Position numbers and translations under genes: made by a program. This document shows positions 42,945-51,522 of a DNA stretch of 64,000 nucleotides, piece by piece. Location of the stretch: contig DATFYX010000044.1 of NCBI GenBank assembly GCA_035314825.1, forward strand, positions 62,001 to 126,000. Reading direction: 5' to 3'. The stretch's first letter is position 1. Every line of letters begins with the position of its first letter. The notes beneath the pieces are model-generated. The model had not been told where the DNA came from, did not search any database, and saw only the letters and a list, made by a program, of their open reading frames with translations. This stretch comes from Candidatus Eremiobacteraceae bacterium. GTDB taxonomy: Bacteria; Vulcanimicrobiota; Vulcanimicrobiia; Eremiobacterales; Eremiobacteraceae.

Positions 42945-43736
42945 TCACGCCGCAGCCTTCTCGAGCCGCCGCTTGGCCAGCAGCGCCGCGCCGAGCGCAT
43001 TGACGATCTCCGGCTGTTCGGGAACGTTCAGCTCCTGCCCGAGCGCCTCGACGAGCGCTTTCACCATGCCGCGCTGTCGAGCCATGCCGCCCACGAGCGT
43101 GATCTCGGCCTCGATCCCGACGCGCTTGAGCAGCGCGACCGCGCGCTCGGCCAGCGAATTGTGGATCCCACGCACGATGTCTTCAACCGAGCTCCCCTGG
43201 CTCACGTGGTTGATGATCTCCGATTCGGCGAGCACGGCGCAAATGCTCGAGATGGTGACTGGGTTGTCCCCCGCCAACCCCAACTCGCCGGCCTCCTCGA
43301 GATCGATCTCGAGGTAGCGCGCGGCACGCTCGACGAACCCGCCGGCCCCCGCTGCGCACTTGTCATTGGACTTGAACTCCTTCACGCGGCCGACCGGGTC
43401 AACATGGATGGCGCGAGTGCTCTGCGACCCGATATCGATGACGCCGCGCGTGCCCGGGAAGAGATGCGTCGCGCCGAACGCACCCGCTGAGATGTCGGTG
43501 ACCTGCGTGTCGCGCTCCATGTAGCTCGCCCGGCCGAAGCCGGTGGTGATGACGTACTCGATGTCGCTGCGCGAGGCGCCCATGGCGTCGAGCGCCGCGC
43601 CGAGCGCACCCTCGACGAGATCCTCGAACGGCGGCCGCGTGCGCGCGATGTGCGATCCGCGCAGCGCGCCGTCGCGGCCGATCAGCGCCACCTTGGTAGC
43701 GCGCGCTCCGATGTCGATGCCGGCGATGTATCCCAT
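42945..43736 (-). CDS. bcrD: Benzoyl-CoA reductase ATPase subunit, BcrD/BzdQ type
   Basis: ASKHA-fold ATPase/activase subunit that drives electrons to the ring-reducing subunits at the cost of ATP. The 263-residue protein shows the phosphate-1 loop GIDIGARATKVALIG (5-19), the cluster-bridging cysteines in NDKCAAGAGGF and SSICAVLAESE, and the late phosphate-2/adenosine motif LVGGMARQRGM. The S/T at the first loop is replaced as in other BcrD-like subunits. It starts 15 bases after bcrA and ends the operon before a strong terminator. At 263 residues it is similar in size to its BcrA partner, as in the Azoarcus-type (Bzd) enzyme. A 2-hydroxyacyl-CoA dehydratase activator is excluded by the full gene context. 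Confidence 0.9.
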   Translation of the reverse strand: MGYIAGIDIGARATKVALIGRDGALRGSHIARTRPPFEDLVEGALGAALDAMGASRSDIEYVITTGFGRASYMERDTQVTDISAGAFGATHLFPGTRGVIDIGSQSTRAIHVDPVGRVKEFKSNDKCAAGAGGFVERAARYLEIDLEEAGELGLAGDNPVTISSICAVLAESEIINHVSQGSSVEDIVRGIHNSLAERAVALLKRVGIEAEITLVGGMARQRGMVKALVEALGQELNVPEQPEIVNALGAALLAKRRLEKAAA

Positions 43737-43751
43737 GATCGCTCCTTCCGC

Positions 43752-44579
43752 TTACGCCGCGCCCGCTGCGCCGGCCACGCCGGGTACGGGCGCGACGGCG
43801 TTCGCCATCGCGCGCTCGAGCGCGAATGCGGCGGCGCCGATCGCGCCCATGAAGTGCGAATCGTCGCACACGTTGACGCGCGTGCCGAGCCGCTCTTCGA
43901 GCGCGCGCACCATGCCGATATTTAGCGACACGCCGCCGGTGAACGTGATCTCCGGCTCGAGACCCACGCGCCGGACGAGCGCGATGGTGCGCGCGGCGAT
44001 CGCGCCGTGGATACCCCCGAGAATGTCGGGAACCTTCTTGCCCTGCGCGAGGTACGCCATGATGTCCGACTCGACGAACACCGTGCAGACGGTGGACAGG
44101 CGCACCGGATTGCGCGCCTGGAGCGACAGCTCGCCGATGGCGTCGAGCGGCTGATTGAGCGCCTCGGCCGCCGTCGCCAGAAAACGCCCGGTGCCGGCCG
44201 CGCACTTGTCGTTCATCACGAAGTCGAGCACCTCGCCGTCTTGCACCTTGATGCCCTTGGCGTCTTGTCCGCCCATGTCGATGACGGTGCGCGTGCCGGG
44301 GAACACCGAACACGCACCCTTGGCGTGACAGCTGATCTCGGTGATCTGCAGGTCGCCAAAGGTCACCTTGAAGCGCCCGTAGCCGGTGCCTGCAACGCAC
44401 GCGACGTCCGCGCGCGACATCGAAACGGCCTCGAGCGCCTGCTCGAAGGCGCGCTCGGCCGCCCGCGTGACGTTGGAGCCGGTGTTGATGAGCGCGCGGG
44501 CCACGATCGCGTTGCCCTCGTCGACGATGACGCACTTGGTCTGCGTGGATCCGACGTCGACGCCTGCTGCGAAAGCCAT
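43752..44579 (-). CDS. bcrA: Benzoyl-CoA reductase ATPase subunit, BcrA/BzdP type
   Basis: Second ATPase of the BcrAD activase dimer, which shares one [4Fe-4S] cluster between subunits. The 275-residue protein contains [15 protein letters not shown], the cluster ligands in [12 protein letters not shown] and [11 protein letters not shown], and [14 protein letters not shown]. Thauera BcrA is about 440 residues; the short length here matches the Azoarcus bzd arrangement. ATG 44579 has AGGAGG nine bases upstream, and the gene follows bcrB after 13 bases. It acts in the cytoplasm with reduced ferredoxin as electron donor. Confidence 0.92.
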   Translation of the reverse strand: MAFAAGVDVGSTQTKCVIVDEGNAIVARALINTGSNVTRAAERAFEQALEAVSMSRADVACVAGTGYGRFKVTFGDLQITEISCHAKGACSVFPGTRTVIDMGGQDAKGIKVQDGEVLDFVMNDKCAAGTGRFLATAAEALNQPLDAIGELSLQARNPVRLSTVCTVFVESDIMAYLAQGKKVPDILGGIHGAIAARTIALVRRVGLEPEITFTGGVSLNIGMVRALEERLGTRVNVCDDSHFMGAIGAAAFALERAMANAVAPVPGVAGAAGAA

Positions 44580-44592
44580 GCTCTTCGTCCTC

Positions 44593-45873
44593 CTATGCCT
44601 GCGCGTGAGTGAGTTTGCGATGGGCGAGCGACTCGAAGAACGCGTCGATGCGGTTGCGCATCTGCGCCTCGGAGAAATAGCGCGGATCCTCAAGATCCGA
44701 CTCGACGAGCAGCGTCGACACGCCGCGCTTCGTGAAATACTCGCGCATGTCGCCTTGGCCGGCGGAGAACAGGCGGCAGCTCTTCACCGAATGGATCACA
44801 AGCGCGTCCGCGTGCCACTCCTCGAGATAGCGTTCGATCTGGTCGTAGCGCTGCAAGAAATTGCGATTAGTGAGATTCCAGCGCAGCAGGTGCTCGGCGA
44901 TGCTCTCGAGCGGCTTATCCGGATCATGGACGAATCCGAACTCCCAAAGGCCGCCGACCGTCGAATACGTGGACGCTACCGCGACGGCGTTCCAGCGCGA
45001 GAACATGTCGCGGAATTGTCGCAGGTACGGCCACGGCGGCGGCCCTTCGATGACGAAACGGACGTCCTCGCGCGCCAACGGCCCTTCGCCCGCGTCGGCC
45101 TTGGCCGCGTATTCCGCATACGCGGTCTCGAAGAACTCGACGCCGGCCGGCGTGCCGCGCAGGCAGTACAGCGGCGCCATCATCGTCACCGAATCGAAAT
45201 AGGCGTCGTACGGCGACGGCGTGCGCTTGGTGAGGTGCTTGATCTTCGACCACAGCTCGCCGGTCTTCGACGACAGCGTGACCGCCTCGCGCAGCTTGTC
45301 CTCGTCGAGCCGGCGGCCGGTGATGCCTTCGCACACCTCGATCAGCTGGCGCAGTTGACGCATGACGTACGCGAAATCGTCGTTCGTCGGCCCGCCCGAC
45401 TTGGTGCGGATGAACGGGACGTCGAGGTGGAACGCGGGCCGCTTGGTGTACTGGGCGAGGTGGTCGAACCAGTGCAGGTAGACGTTGCAGCCGACGTAGT
45501 TGCATAGCAGCAGATCCGGTTCTGGAATCGTCGCGAACGGCGTCTTGCGTCCGGAGAAGTACAAACCGATGTCGGCTTTGACGTACGCGCAATTGTCGGT
45601 GGAGTAGCCCATGCCTTCGGCCGCCTGGATGTGTCCGAGCGATTGCTTCTTGACCGCCAGCTGCAGCGCGTTGACCTCCGGATACACGGGCAGGATATCG
45701 AACGCGCGCAGCAACTCCACCGGATTGCCGCCGATGAGCAGGTAGGCGGCCTTCTTCCCATGCCCTTCGGACGATTCCGTGAGCTCGCGGTAGTACTGCG
45801 CCATCAGCTCCTTTTGGAGATGGTGCAAGCGGCCTTGGTATTCGGCGGTCACGGCCACGGCTGACTCCTTCAT
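44593..45873 (-). CDS. bcrB: Benzoyl-CoA reductase subunit B
   Basis: One of the two catalytic-module subunits where benzoyl-CoA is reduced to cyclohexa-1,5-diene-1-carbonyl-CoA. The 426-residue protein matches HgdB/BcrB proteins in length. It shows [96 protein letters not shown] and [20 protein letters not shown]. The cysteines in DNCAY, VGCN and KSCR are the likely [4Fe-4S] ligands. The start at ATG 45873 overlaps the bcrC stop (ATGA). A 2-hydroxyglutaryl-CoA dehydratase subunit is the nearest alternative, but gene order rules for bcr. Confidence 0.93.
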   Translation of the reverse strand: MKESAVAVTAEYQGRLHHLQKELMAQYYRELTESSEGHGKKAAYLLIGGNPVELLRAFDILPVYPEVNALQLAVKKQSLGHIQAAEGMGYSTDNCAYVKADIGLYFSGRKTPFATIPEPDLLLCNYVGCNVYLHWFDHLAQYTKRPAFHLDVPFIRTKSGGPTNDDFAYVMRQLRQLIEVCEGITGRRLDEDKLREAVTLSSKTGELWSKIKHLTKRTPSPYDAYFDSVTMMAPLYCLRGTPAGVEFFETAYAEYAAKADAGEGPLAREDVRFVIEGPPPWPYLRQFRDMFSRWNAVAVASTYSTVGGLWEFGFVHDPDKPLESIAEHLLRWNLTNRNFLQRYDQIERYLEEWHADALVIHSVKSCRLFSAGQGDMREYFTKRGVSTLLVESDLEDPRYFSEAQMRNRIDAFFESLAHRKLTHAQA

Positions 45874-47045
45874 GCGAACAGCAGCGATTCTACGAACGTC
45901 TCGATCTCGCTCTTGATCTTGTCGAACAGCCACATCTTCTCTTCGAACTCGAGAAAGACGTGGGGCAGATGCGCTTCTTGCAGCGCTTTGCGATACAGCG
46001 CGTAATCGAACAACGCGGGCTCGCAGAACTTGGCGGTGAGCACGACGACCGCATCGGCCCGTTGCGCGCGCGCTCTCTCGACCAGCCGTTCCGCCTTCGA
46101 ATGGCCCAAGTCGTGCTTGACGCTCGAGTCGACGCTGCGCCGGACGTAGGCGTCGGCCAACCGCACGAGCGGCTGATCGCAGTCGGCGCCGACGTCCTCG
46201 GTGAAGAAGCGCCGTCCGAGGAGGAAATCGTCGTCCACGATATAGCAGCCTGCGCTTTCGATGGAAGCGATGAGATCGAGCGGCGGCTGCTCGCAGAATG
46301 ATCCGATGAGGACCACGCGGGCACGATCCTTCGGTTTGCCGCCGCGCTGCGCTACTTGTGCGAGCGCCTCGTCGAGCACGCCGAGGTGGACGTCGGGGGG
46401 CACGCCGTGCCCATAGCGCACGAGCGCGTAGAGCTCTCGCGTCGAGAGCAGGTGGGGCCGCTCGCTCCGCAGCGCGTACAGCGCGCGGATGCGCGCCCGT
46501 ATCGCGTCGTACAGCTCGATGCTCGCGCGCAGATCGTCGGCGGACGGGGGCCGGCCGGTCAGTTCGCCGGCCCAGAGCGCGATGCGTGCGTATTCTGCCG
46601 CGAGATAGTCCACGGCGTCGGGCGCGCCGATGCGCTGCGGGAAATGGATGTATTCGATCTTGGTGTCCGGGAAATTGCGCTGATAGACGCTCGCGAGGTT
46701 GCGCGCGGGATCGCAGATCGAATGGAAGACCAGCCCGTCGAAATCGTCGAGCTTGCCGGTCATGCCGAGCTCGAGCGTGCTCTTGACGATCGAGCAGATG
46801 AACGACTGGAAGCGCGAATCCGCATGCGCGATCTCAAGCCGGTTGCCGCCGCCAACAAGGCCGACCGGCAGCGCTCCGGCCGCGTGGAAAATCTCCAGCG
46901 GAGAGTAGACCGGGAAGCAGCCGGCCAGCGCGCGCCCCTCCGACGCGCGTTTCCACGCCTTGGCCTCGGCGAAATCGAGCGATTCGATCGACTCGACGCA
47001 GCGATCGACGATCTGGTCGAAAGACGATTCGAGCTGCAGCGCCAT
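45870..47045 (-). CDS. bcrC: Benzoyl-CoA reductase subunit C
   Basis: Partner of BcrB in the ring-reducing module. The 391-residue protein is close to the 385 or so typical of BcrC. Conserved blocks include GCFPVYSPLEIFHAAGALPV, GGGNRLEI, FQSFICSIVKSTLELGMTG, FHSICDPARNL, IGSFCEQPPLDLIASIESAG, CYIVDDDFLLGRRFFTEDV and AKFCEPALFDYALY. The conserved cysteines in ICSI, SICD, SFCEQ and KFCEP fit iron-sulfur and active-site roles. It begins 11 bases after had and overlaps bcrB by four bases. The order bcrC-bcrB-bcrA-bcrD is the Thauera order. Confidence 0.94.
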   Translation of the reverse strand: MALQLESSFDQIVDRCVESIESLDFAEAKAWKRASEGRALAGCFPVYSPLEIFHAAGALPVGLVGGGNRLEIAHADSRFQSFICSIVKSTLELGMTGKLDDFDGLVFHSICDPARNLASVYQRNFPDTKIEYIHFPQRIGAPDAVDYLAAEYARIALWAGELTGRPPSADDLRASIELYDAIRARIRALYALRSERPHLLSTRELYALVRYGHGVPPDVHLGVLDEALAQVAQRGGKPKDRARVVLIGSFCEQPPLDLIASIESAGCYIVDDDFLLGRRFFTEDVGADCDQPLVRLADAYVRRSVDSSVKHDLGHSKAERLVERARAQRADAVVVLTAKFCEPALFDYALYRKALQEAHLPHVFLEFEEKMWLFDKIKSEIETFVESLLFA

Positions 47046-47056
47046 GTCCGTCTCTC

Positions 47057-48085
47057 CTACGCCGTCGGGATCACGATGTTGCGCAGGCCGCGGCCGCTGC
47101 GCAGCTCGTCAAGGCCGGCATTGATGTCGTCGAGGCTGAAGCGCCCGGTGACCAGCGGTTCTACCGCGATGACGCCGCGCCGCGCCATGTCGATCACGCG
47201 CGGATAGTCCACCGGCCGGCAGCCCAGCGAACCGCGCACGTCCATCTCGTTGAACATGATCTTGGCGGCGGCGAGCGTGAGCTCGCGCTCCGAGTACCCG
47301 ACGACGACCAGACGCCCGCCGCGCCGCAAGCTGTCGAACGCAGCGCGCATGGTCTGGGGGTTGCCGATCGCCTCGAACGCCACGTCGGCGCCGCCGCCGG
47401 TCTCGCGCTTGACCGCTTTTGCGACCGAGTCGGTCTTCGAAGCGTCGATGACCGCGGTTGCGCCGAAGCGCAGCGCCCGCTCGAGCCGCTCGGCCTGCAG
47501 GTCCACGGCCCAGACCTGCGCGCCGACGGCGGCCGCGATCTGCACGACGTTGACTCCGACGCCGCCACAGCCGAAGACCACCACACGCTGTCCGGCCTGC
47601 ACCTCGCCGCGATTGACCACCGCGTGGTATGGCGTGGACACCGCGTCGGCGATGAGGCACGCCTCTTGGAGCGGCAGGTCTTCGGGCAGCGGCAGCGGAT
47701 CCTTCGCGGGCACGCGCACGTACTCGGCATAAGCGCCGTCGATATGATTGCCGGGCATGATGCCACGCTCGCAGATGTTCTCGCGGCCGCGCCGGCAAGC
47801 GTCGCATGCGCCGCAGGTGAGCAGCGCGGGGATGAGCACGCGGTCGCCTTCGTGCCAGCGCTCAGCGCCAGCCCCGACCAGCGCGACCGTCCCCGATGCC
47901 TCGTGGCCCAGTACCAGCGGGGGCTTCTGGAACGTCGGCACGTCGTGATCGATGTAATGCAGATCGGTGTGGCACAGGCCGCACGCGGCGACCTTCACGG
48001 TGATCTCGCCGTGGCCGGGCTGCGGTATCGGTCGCTCCTCTAATGCGAGCGGCCGATGCGCGCCGTGGAAGACCGCGGCCTTCAT
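47057..48085 (-). CDS. had: 6-hydroxycyclohex-1-ene-1-carbonyl-CoA dehydrogenase (zinc-type alcohol dehydrogenase)
   Basis: Medium-chain dehydrogenase of 342 residues. The catalytic zinc ligands are in ACGLCHTD and GHEASG; the structural zinc site is Cys92/95/98/106-like in CGACDACRRGRENIC. The NAD motif is VFGCGGVGVNVVQIA. Features beyond the general family match Had of the benzoyl-CoA pathway: IMPGNHIDGAYAEYVRVPA, ADAVSTPYHAVV and LGCRPVDYPRVID. It oxidises the hydroxyl made by Dch to the 6-oxo compound used by the ring-opening hydrolase. The ATG overlaps the oah stop (ATGA). Placement between oah and bcrC matches known clusters. Confidence 0.86.
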   Translation of the reverse strand: MKAAVFHGAHRPLALEERPIPQPGHGEITVKVAACGLCHTDLHYIDHDVPTFQKPPLVLGHEASGTVALVGAGAERWHEGDRVLIPALLTCGACDACRRGRENICERGIMPGNHIDGAYAEYVRVPAKDPLPLPEDLPLQEACLIADAVSTPYHAVVNRGEVQAGQRVVVFGCGGVGVNVVQIAAAVGAQVWAVDLQAERLERALRFGATAVIDASKTDSVAKAVKRETGGGADVAFEAIGNPQTMRAAFDSLRRGGRLVVVGYSERELTLAAAKIMFNEMDVRGSLGCRPVDYPRVIDMARRGVIAVEPLVTGRFSLDDINAGLDELRSGRGLRNIVIPTA

Positions 48086-48915
48086 CGCGCTCTCTGGCGG
48101 CGCACGGCGGCGTAGTCCGGCGCGCGCTTCTCGACGAACGCTTTCATGCCTTCGGCGGTCTCGGAATGGCCGAAGTGCAGCGCGAGCCATTCGCGCGCGT
48201 GGCCGATCGTCGCATACCACGCCTGATCCTTCCAATAGTTGACTTGGCACTGCGTGTAGCTGAGGCAGCCCGGGAACTTGGCCAGCAGTTCGTCGCAGAA
48301 GTCGCGCACGGCGGCATCGAGCTGATCGAACGGCACCACACGGTTGACGAGGCCCCACTCGAACGCTTGCTGTGCGCTGATCGGGCGGCACAGATACAGC
48401 ATCTCGCGCGCACGGCGATCGCCCACCATGATGGGCAGCCACTGCGTGGCGCCGCCCGCGGCGACGCTGCCGACCCGCGCGCCGACCTGGCGGATGGTCA
48501 CATGATCGGCGGCGATCGCGAGGTCGCACGCCATGTTCATCTCGTTGCCGCCGCCGACCGCCATCCCGTTGAGCCGCGCGATGGTCGGCTTGCCCATGGT
48601 GCGCAACGAGTCGAGGCAGTCCTGAAACAGCACCATGTACTTCCAGAAGTCCTCGGGCTTGCGCAGGTAGCGCGCTTCGTACTCTTTGACGTCGCCGCCG
48701 GTGCAAAATGCGGTGCGGCCGGCGCCCGTGAGCACGACGACGCCGACTTCGTCATCCCACATCGCCGTGCGCAGCGCCTCATGGAGATGGCGCAGCGTTT
48801 CGGTCGTATAGGCGTTGTACGCCTCGGGGCGGTTGAGCGTGATCGTCGCGACGCGGTCTTCGACGGCGTAGAGGACGTCGGCGGTCGCAGCCGATGGTTC
48901 GGCGACCTGTGTCAT
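48082..48915 (-). CDS. oah: Ring-opening hydrolase of the crotonase family (Oah/BadI-like)
   Basis: Crotonase-fold protein of 277 residues with the oxyanion motifs AGRTAFCTGGDVKEYEARYL and NGMAVGGGNEMNMACDLAI. RQVGARVGSVAAGGATQWLP and GDRRAREMLYLCRPISAQQA follow, features shared by 6-oxocyclohex-1-ene-1-carbonyl-CoA hydrolase and 2-ketocyclohexanecarboxyl-CoA hydrolase. Both hydrolytically open the ring. Thauera Oah and BamA are about 375 residues; this protein is nearer the 260 of BadI, so the exact substrate is open. AGGAGG lies upstream of ATG 48915. The gene overlaps dch and had by four bases each. Confidence 0.82.
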   Translation of the reverse strand: MTQVAEPSAATADVLYAVEDRVATITLNRPEAYNAYTTETLRHLHEALRTAMWDDEVGVVVLTGAGRTAFCTGGDVKEYEARYLRKPEDFWKYMVLFQDCLDSLRTMGKPTIARLNGMAVGGGNEMNMACDLAIAADHVTIRQVGARVGSVAAGGATQWLPIMVGDRRAREMLYLCRPISAQQAFEWGLVNRVVPFDQLDAAVRDFCDELLAKFPGCLSYTQCQVNYWKDQAWYATIGHAREWLALHFGHSETAEGMKAFVEKRAPDYAAVRRQRAR

Positions 48916-49673
48916 GGAGCAACCTCCTGAGCGGGCAGTACCCGCCCGAATTCGGGCTTGCGCCGTTCGAGGAACGCGTTGATGCCCTCGGCGGCGTCGG
49001 GCGTCGGTACTAGGTCCTGGATGTAGATGTGCACGGCTTCCTCGACGTTGCCCGCGCGGATCGCGCGCTTGCAGCAGCGCAGCGCGTCGGCTGATAGCGA
49101 CAGCAGCGACTGGCACAAGTCGCTCGCGGCTGCGTCGAGCCGCTCCGCCGGCACCGCTTCGCGCACGATCCCCCACAGCTCCGCGGTAGCGGCGTCGATG
49201 GTGCGACCGGTCAGGATGAGATCGGCGGCACGCCGGCTGCCGATCGCCTGCGCGAGCAGACCGCACGCGATCGGCGGCAGGGCGGCAAGCGTGATCTCCG
49301 GCAGCGAGAACTTCGCGCGGTGCGAGCAGATGGCGAGATCGCACAACAGCACAAGCTCCAACCCGCCGCCGATCGCCGGTGCGCCGATCTTGGCGACCGT
49401 GACAGGCGACGCTGCGAGGAACGCGACGCAGAGTCTGTCGACGGCCTCTAGCATGGCGGGCGCGCGATCGGGCAGGTGGTCGGCGACCTCCATACCCGCG
49501 CAGAACGCGCGGTCGCTCTCGGCGTGGAGCAGGACGACCGCGCAGTCATCGAGCTCGCAGATCACCTGCTCGAGATGCCGGACGTCTGCCGTGTCGAGCA
49601 CGTTGAGGGCGCCGGCGCGCAGCGTGATGCGGCCCAGCCGGCCGTCGCGATTGACGACGATGCGATCGCTCAT
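48912..49673 (-). CDS. dch: Cyclohexa-1,5-diene-1-carbonyl-CoA hydratase
   Basis: Crotonase-family protein of 253 residues. It contains SDRAFCAGMEVADHLPDR, the VADH stretch typical of Dch, GAPAIGGGLELVLLCDLAIC and SLPEITLAALPPIACGLLAQ. Dch adds water to the product of benzoyl-CoA reductase. ATG 49673 overlaps the TetR stop, and the stop overlaps the oah start, so translation is coupled on both sides. A general enoyl-CoA hydratase is the alternative; the dch-oah-had-bcrCBAD order makes the specific role likely. Confidence 0.83.
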   Translation of the reverse strand: MSDRIVVNRDGRLGRITLRAGALNVLDTADVRHLEQVICELDDCAVVLLHAESDRAFCAGMEVADHLPDRAPAMLEAVDRLCVAFLAASPVTVAKIGAPAIGGGLELVLLCDLAICSHRAKFSLPEITLAALPPIACGLLAQAIGSRRAADLILTGRTIDAATAELWGIVREAVPAERLDAAASDLCQSLLSLSADALRCCKRAIRAGNVEEAVHIYIQDLVPTPDAAEGINAFLERRKPEFGRVLPAQEVAP

Positions 49674-50266
49674 GCCACGACCTCCGTTGCCTGGGGCGGC
49701 GTGATGCCGCGCAGATACAACTCGCACATCTGGTCCGCGATCGCGGCGGCCTCTGCGGCATCGCCGCCGTGCTGCCACATCGGCGTCCAGTTCATCATGC
49801 CGAAGAGCGCGCCGGTCGCTACGCGGCTTGATACGGGGGATGGCTGCGATCGGGCGACCGACATGACGAGTTCGGTCGCGCGCGCGAAGTAGCGCCGGCG
49901 CCGCTCCTGGATCGCGCTGCGCGCCTGACCTTCGAGCGCATCCATGTCGTAGAGCAAGACGCGAAACGCCCCCGGGTGCGCCACGACGAAGCGCAGATGG
50001 CCGCGCATGAACGCCCGCAGCTTCGCATCGGGCGCCGCCGCGCCGGCGACAGCGCGATCGAGGGAGTCGAACAGCGCGCCGAACGCGCGCTCGCAGACCA
50101 GCTCGAGCGCGTGCTGTTTGCTCGGTAGATAATAGTAAAGACCGGCGATGCTCATGCCGGCGGCGCCCGCGATGTCCCGCATGCTCGCCCCGTCATATCC
50201 CTTGCCGGCGAACACCGCTTCCGCGGCATCCAGCGCGGTGAGCAGCCGCTGGTCGAAACTCGCCAT
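49670..50266 (-). CDS. TetR-family regulator of the benzoyl-CoA operon
   Basis: The 198-residue protein has a TetR helix-turn-helix at about 8-52 (AEAVFAGKGYDGASMRDIAG and GLYYYLPSKQHALEL). The ligand domain is like those of acyl-CoA-responsive TetR proteins (FRVLLYDMDALEGQARSAIQ). It is the first gene of the operon and overlaps dch by four bases. An inverted repeat 22-41 bases upstream of its ATG is a plausible autoregulatory site. Control by benzoyl-CoA or a downstream acyl-CoA is inferred. Known benzoyl-CoA regulators (BzdR, BadR, BamVW) belong to other families. Confidence 0.85.
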   Translation of the reverse strand: MASFDQRLLTALDAAEAVFAGKGYDGASMRDIAGAAGMSIAGLYYYLPSKQHALELVCERAFGALFDSLDRAVAGAAAPDAKLRAFMRGHLRFVVAHPGAFRVLLYDMDALEGQARSAIQERRRRYFARATELVMSVARSQPSPVSSRVATGALFGMMNWTPMWQHGGDAAEAAAIADQMCELYLRGITPPQATEVVA

Positions 50267-50287
50267 CCCCCTCGCGCCTCCGTTTTC

Positions 50288-50307
50288 GTTCGAGCGTTCG
50301 TTCGAAC
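50288..50307. promoter_or_regulatory. Candidate TetR operator and promoter region of the bcr operon
   Basis: GTTCGA (50288-50293) and TCGAAC (50302-50307) form an inverted repeat with an eight-base spacer; TTCG recurs inside it. On the minus strand TTGTGA followed 17 bases later by TACGGT (about 50310-50339) is a weak promoter just upstream, so the operator would lie over the start site. Confidence 0.45.
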
Positions 50308-50359
50308 TTTACCGTACGCGATACGGGGTTATGTCACAAGGGGCGGATGGATGGATTGC

Positions 50360-51007
50360 CTAGTGCAGATGCACCAGGCCGCTCTTGAGCGCCAGCACGA
50401 CCGCCTCGACGCGCGTGTGGACGCCGAGCTTGGGCAAGATGTTCTGCACGTGATTGCGCACCGTGCTGCGCGAGAGGCTGAGCCTGGCGGCGATGTCGTC
50501 GGTCCCGATGCCGGCCGCGAGCAGTCGCAGCACCTCGACCTCGCGCGGCGTGAGCGCCCGGTTGATCTGCGCCAGCGCCGCTTCGTCGACGCTCCGCTCC
50601 GGCGCGGCCTCCGTCAGGCGCCGCGCGACCTCCGCGGCGACCCCGGCTAGACGCTTGGCCGACACGCTTTCGCTGAGCACGTGCACGGCGAGCTGGTGCT
50701 CGTCTTCTTCGATCGTCACCGTTGTGACGTCAAGCCACACCTCGGACCCGTCGGGCCGGCGCGCGACCATCTCGAAGCGCCGCGGCGCATTGCCTTGACG
50801 GCACAGCGCCATGACCGCGCAATCGGGACCGCACAGCGGCGCGCCTGCGGGCGTCAGACCGTGCATGACCTCGTGGCAGTGCTTGCCGACCGCTTCAGCG
50901 GCGCTGCGGCCGAGCAGGCGCTCCGCAGGCTCATTCCAGGACACGACAAGGCCGGCGTCGTCGATGACGACGGTCGCCTCGAGGCTGGCGCCGAGTTTCA
51001 CGGGCAT
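50360..51007 (-). CDS. PAS-LuxR response regulator with a cysteine-rich PAS domain
   Basis: The 215-residue protein has a PAS domain (about 8-115) containing VVSWNEPAERLLGRSAAEAV and a cysteine cluster HCHEVMHG...PLCGPDCAVMALC (about 43-70). A linker and a LuxR helix-turn-helix follow (about 150-210; LTPREVEVLRLLAAGIGTDD and STVRNHVQNILPKL). The clustered cysteines could bind a metal or FeS centre and sense oxygen or redox state. It lies directly upstream of, and in the same direction as, the bcr operon, which it may activate under anoxia. A histidine-kinase phosphorylation domain is absent. Confidence 0.85.
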   Translation of the reverse strand: MPVKLGASLEATVVIDDAGLVVSWNEPAERLLGRSAAEAVGKHCHEVMHGLTPAGAPLCGPDCAVMALCRQGNAPRRFEMVARRPDGSEVWLDVTTVTIEEDEHQLAVHVLSESVSAKRLAGVAAEVARRLTEAAPERSVDEAALAQINRALTPREVEVLRLLAAGIGTDDIAARLSLSRSTVRNHVQNILPKLGVHTRVEAVVLALKSGLVHLH

Positions 51008-51029
51008 GAGCGCCTAGGCGGCTCCTCTT

Positions 51030-51482
51030 TCACAGATAGTGGAGCACCAGCATTTCGGCGACGCATGCCGGTTTCACTTCGCCCTCGCGTTCGAGCGTGG
51101 CGTGAAGCCGCACGCGCAGGCCGCCCGGCATGTCCGCGGCCTCCTTGACGGTGAATGTCGCTCGCAGGCGCGATGGGATCAATACCGGCGCGGGAAAGCG
51201 AACCCGCTCGAGTCCGTAGATCACCGCAGATGTGAAGCCGTCGACGGATGCGACGGAGTGCCAGAACTGCGGGATGAGGGAAAGCGTGAGCAAACCGTGC
51301 GCGACCGTGGTGCCGAACTTGCTCGCGGCGGCGCGTTGCCGGTCGACGTGGATCCACTGCATGTCGCCGGTCGATTGGGCGAAGGCATCCACGCGCTGCT
51401 GATCCACGACGAACCATTCGCTCGGCGCGAACGGACGGCCGATCAACTCCTTGAACCCCGCGATGCCGCGAATCGTCGTCAC
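51030..51482 (-). CDS. MaoC-like (R)-specific enoyl-CoA hydratase
   Basis: Hot-dog-fold protein of 150 residues with the hydratase motif VDAFAQSTGDMQWIHVD (catalytic Asp/His spaced as D-x4-H) and AASKFGTTVAHGLLTLSLIP, followed by GLERVRFPAPVLIPSRLRAT. It hydrates trans-2-enoyl-CoA to the (R)-3-hydroxyacyl-CoA. It ends 22 bases before the PAS-LuxR gene on the same strand. It may serve the beta-oxidation that follows ring opening or be a general acyl-CoA hydratase. The polar function cannot be set by sequence alone. Confidence 0.85.
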   Translation of the reverse strand: MTTIRGIAGFKELIGRPFAPSEWFVVDQQRVDAFAQSTGDMQWIHVDRQRAAASKFGTTVAHGLLTLSLIPQFWHSVASVDGFTSAVIYGLERVRFPAPVLIPSRLRATFTVKEAADMPGGLRVRLHATLEREGEVKPACVAEMLVLHYL

Positions 51483-51522
51483 GGCGCTTCGTCCGCGACG
51501 GATGGCGCTTCTTCCTGTGGGA

